Shown: positions 6,248-6,348 of the stretch, piece after piece
Layout: the number at the start of each line of letters is the position of its first letter
How positions within the stretch are numbered: the first letter of the stretch is position 1
From: Thermococci archaeon
Lineage (GTDB): Archaea > Hadarchaeota > B88-G9
Length of the DNA: 6,348 bases
Reading direction: 5' to 3'
NCBI GenBank assembly: GCA_003660555.1
Contig: QMUK01000067.1
Span: forward strand, 1-6,348
Position numbers and translations under genes: made by a program
Notes under the pieces: generated by a model
What the model was told of the DNA's origin: nothing
The model's database searches: none
The model's input: the letters and a program-made list of their open reading frames with translations, nothing else

Positions 6248-6348
6248 ATGAAAGCAAAAGAAGCGATTGAGGAATTCAAAAGGGAGATCAAAAAGCTGTA
6301 TGGTAACAGATTGAAGCATATTATACTCTATGGCTCTTATGCGAGAGG
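6248..6348 (+). CDS. Minimal nucleotidyltransferase (MNT), N-terminal part, cut by the window end
   Basis: Thirty-three complete residues are visible, starting MKAKEAIEEFKREIKKLYG and reaching IILYGSYARG. The helix followed by a strand and GS-x-A-R-G is the opening motif of small DNA-polymerase-beta-type nucleotidyltransferases. The downstream D-x-D is outside the window. Many such proteins are the antitoxin half of HEPN-MNT toxin-antitoxin pairs, and toxin-antitoxin genes are common integron cargo; whether a HEPN gene follows cannot be seen. GGTGG at 6238-6242 supports the ATG at 6248. It is the first gene of cassette 3, which begins at TTAAGCGACATGC (6187). Confidence 0.8.
   Translation, partial: MKAKEAIEEFKREIKKLYGNRLKHIILYGSYAR

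Overview
The window looks archaeal. It carries nascent polypeptide-associated complex protein (aNAC), the archaeal-type CTP-dependent riboflavin kinase, the archaeal-type riboflavin synthase, eL13 (an r-protein of TACK/Asgard archaea and eukaryotes), a TYW2/Trm5-type tRNA-modifying enzyme and an archaeal Xer-like recombinase remnant. eL13 points to a TACK (Thermoproteota/Korarchaeia-like) or Asgard lineage; I cannot place it more finely. Several genes start with TTG and overlap their upstream neighbour.

Region 1 (1-3166) is a dense, all-plus-strand housekeeping operon: the C-terminus of a TYW2/Trm5-like enzyme, aNAC, a SplB-like radical SAM protein, eL13, a 42-residue zinc-ribbon protein missed by a longer-ORF cutoff, then ribK, ribB and ribC. 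The last three make riboflavin and convert it to FMN.

Region 2 (3185-about 4150) is a dead tyrosine recombinase. The XerA-like protein can still be read across several frames, but frameshifts, two in-frame nonsense codons, damage at the catalytic Arg I codon and loss of the HxLRHxxA box show it is inactive. The tyrosine segment survives.

Region 3 (about 4147-6348) is visibly more AT-rich and is built like an integron gene-cassette array. Two attC-like recombination sites (4905-4986 and 6109-6192) have R''/L''...L'/R' architecture, GCTTCGCT-rich loops and GTT core triplets. They separate three cassette-like genes: a CHAT/caspase-fold-like protein broken by two frameshifts (4179-4881), an intact 357-residue protein with a possible PD-(D/E)XK/Mrr-like E-D-QxK motif (5023-6096), and the start of a minimal nucleotidyltransferase (6248-end). 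The middle cassette can be delimited to about 4981-6186: its first bases (TATACGC) are the exact complement of the bases flanking its own R'' box, as expected of a unit that was once a circle. The starts of cassettes 1 and 3 share a GACATGC-containing core that matches the complement of the attC1 R'' region.

The main point of interest is therefore an integron-like cassette array in an archaeal chromosome, placed directly after a decayed Xer-type recombinase and with no functional integron integrase visible in the window.
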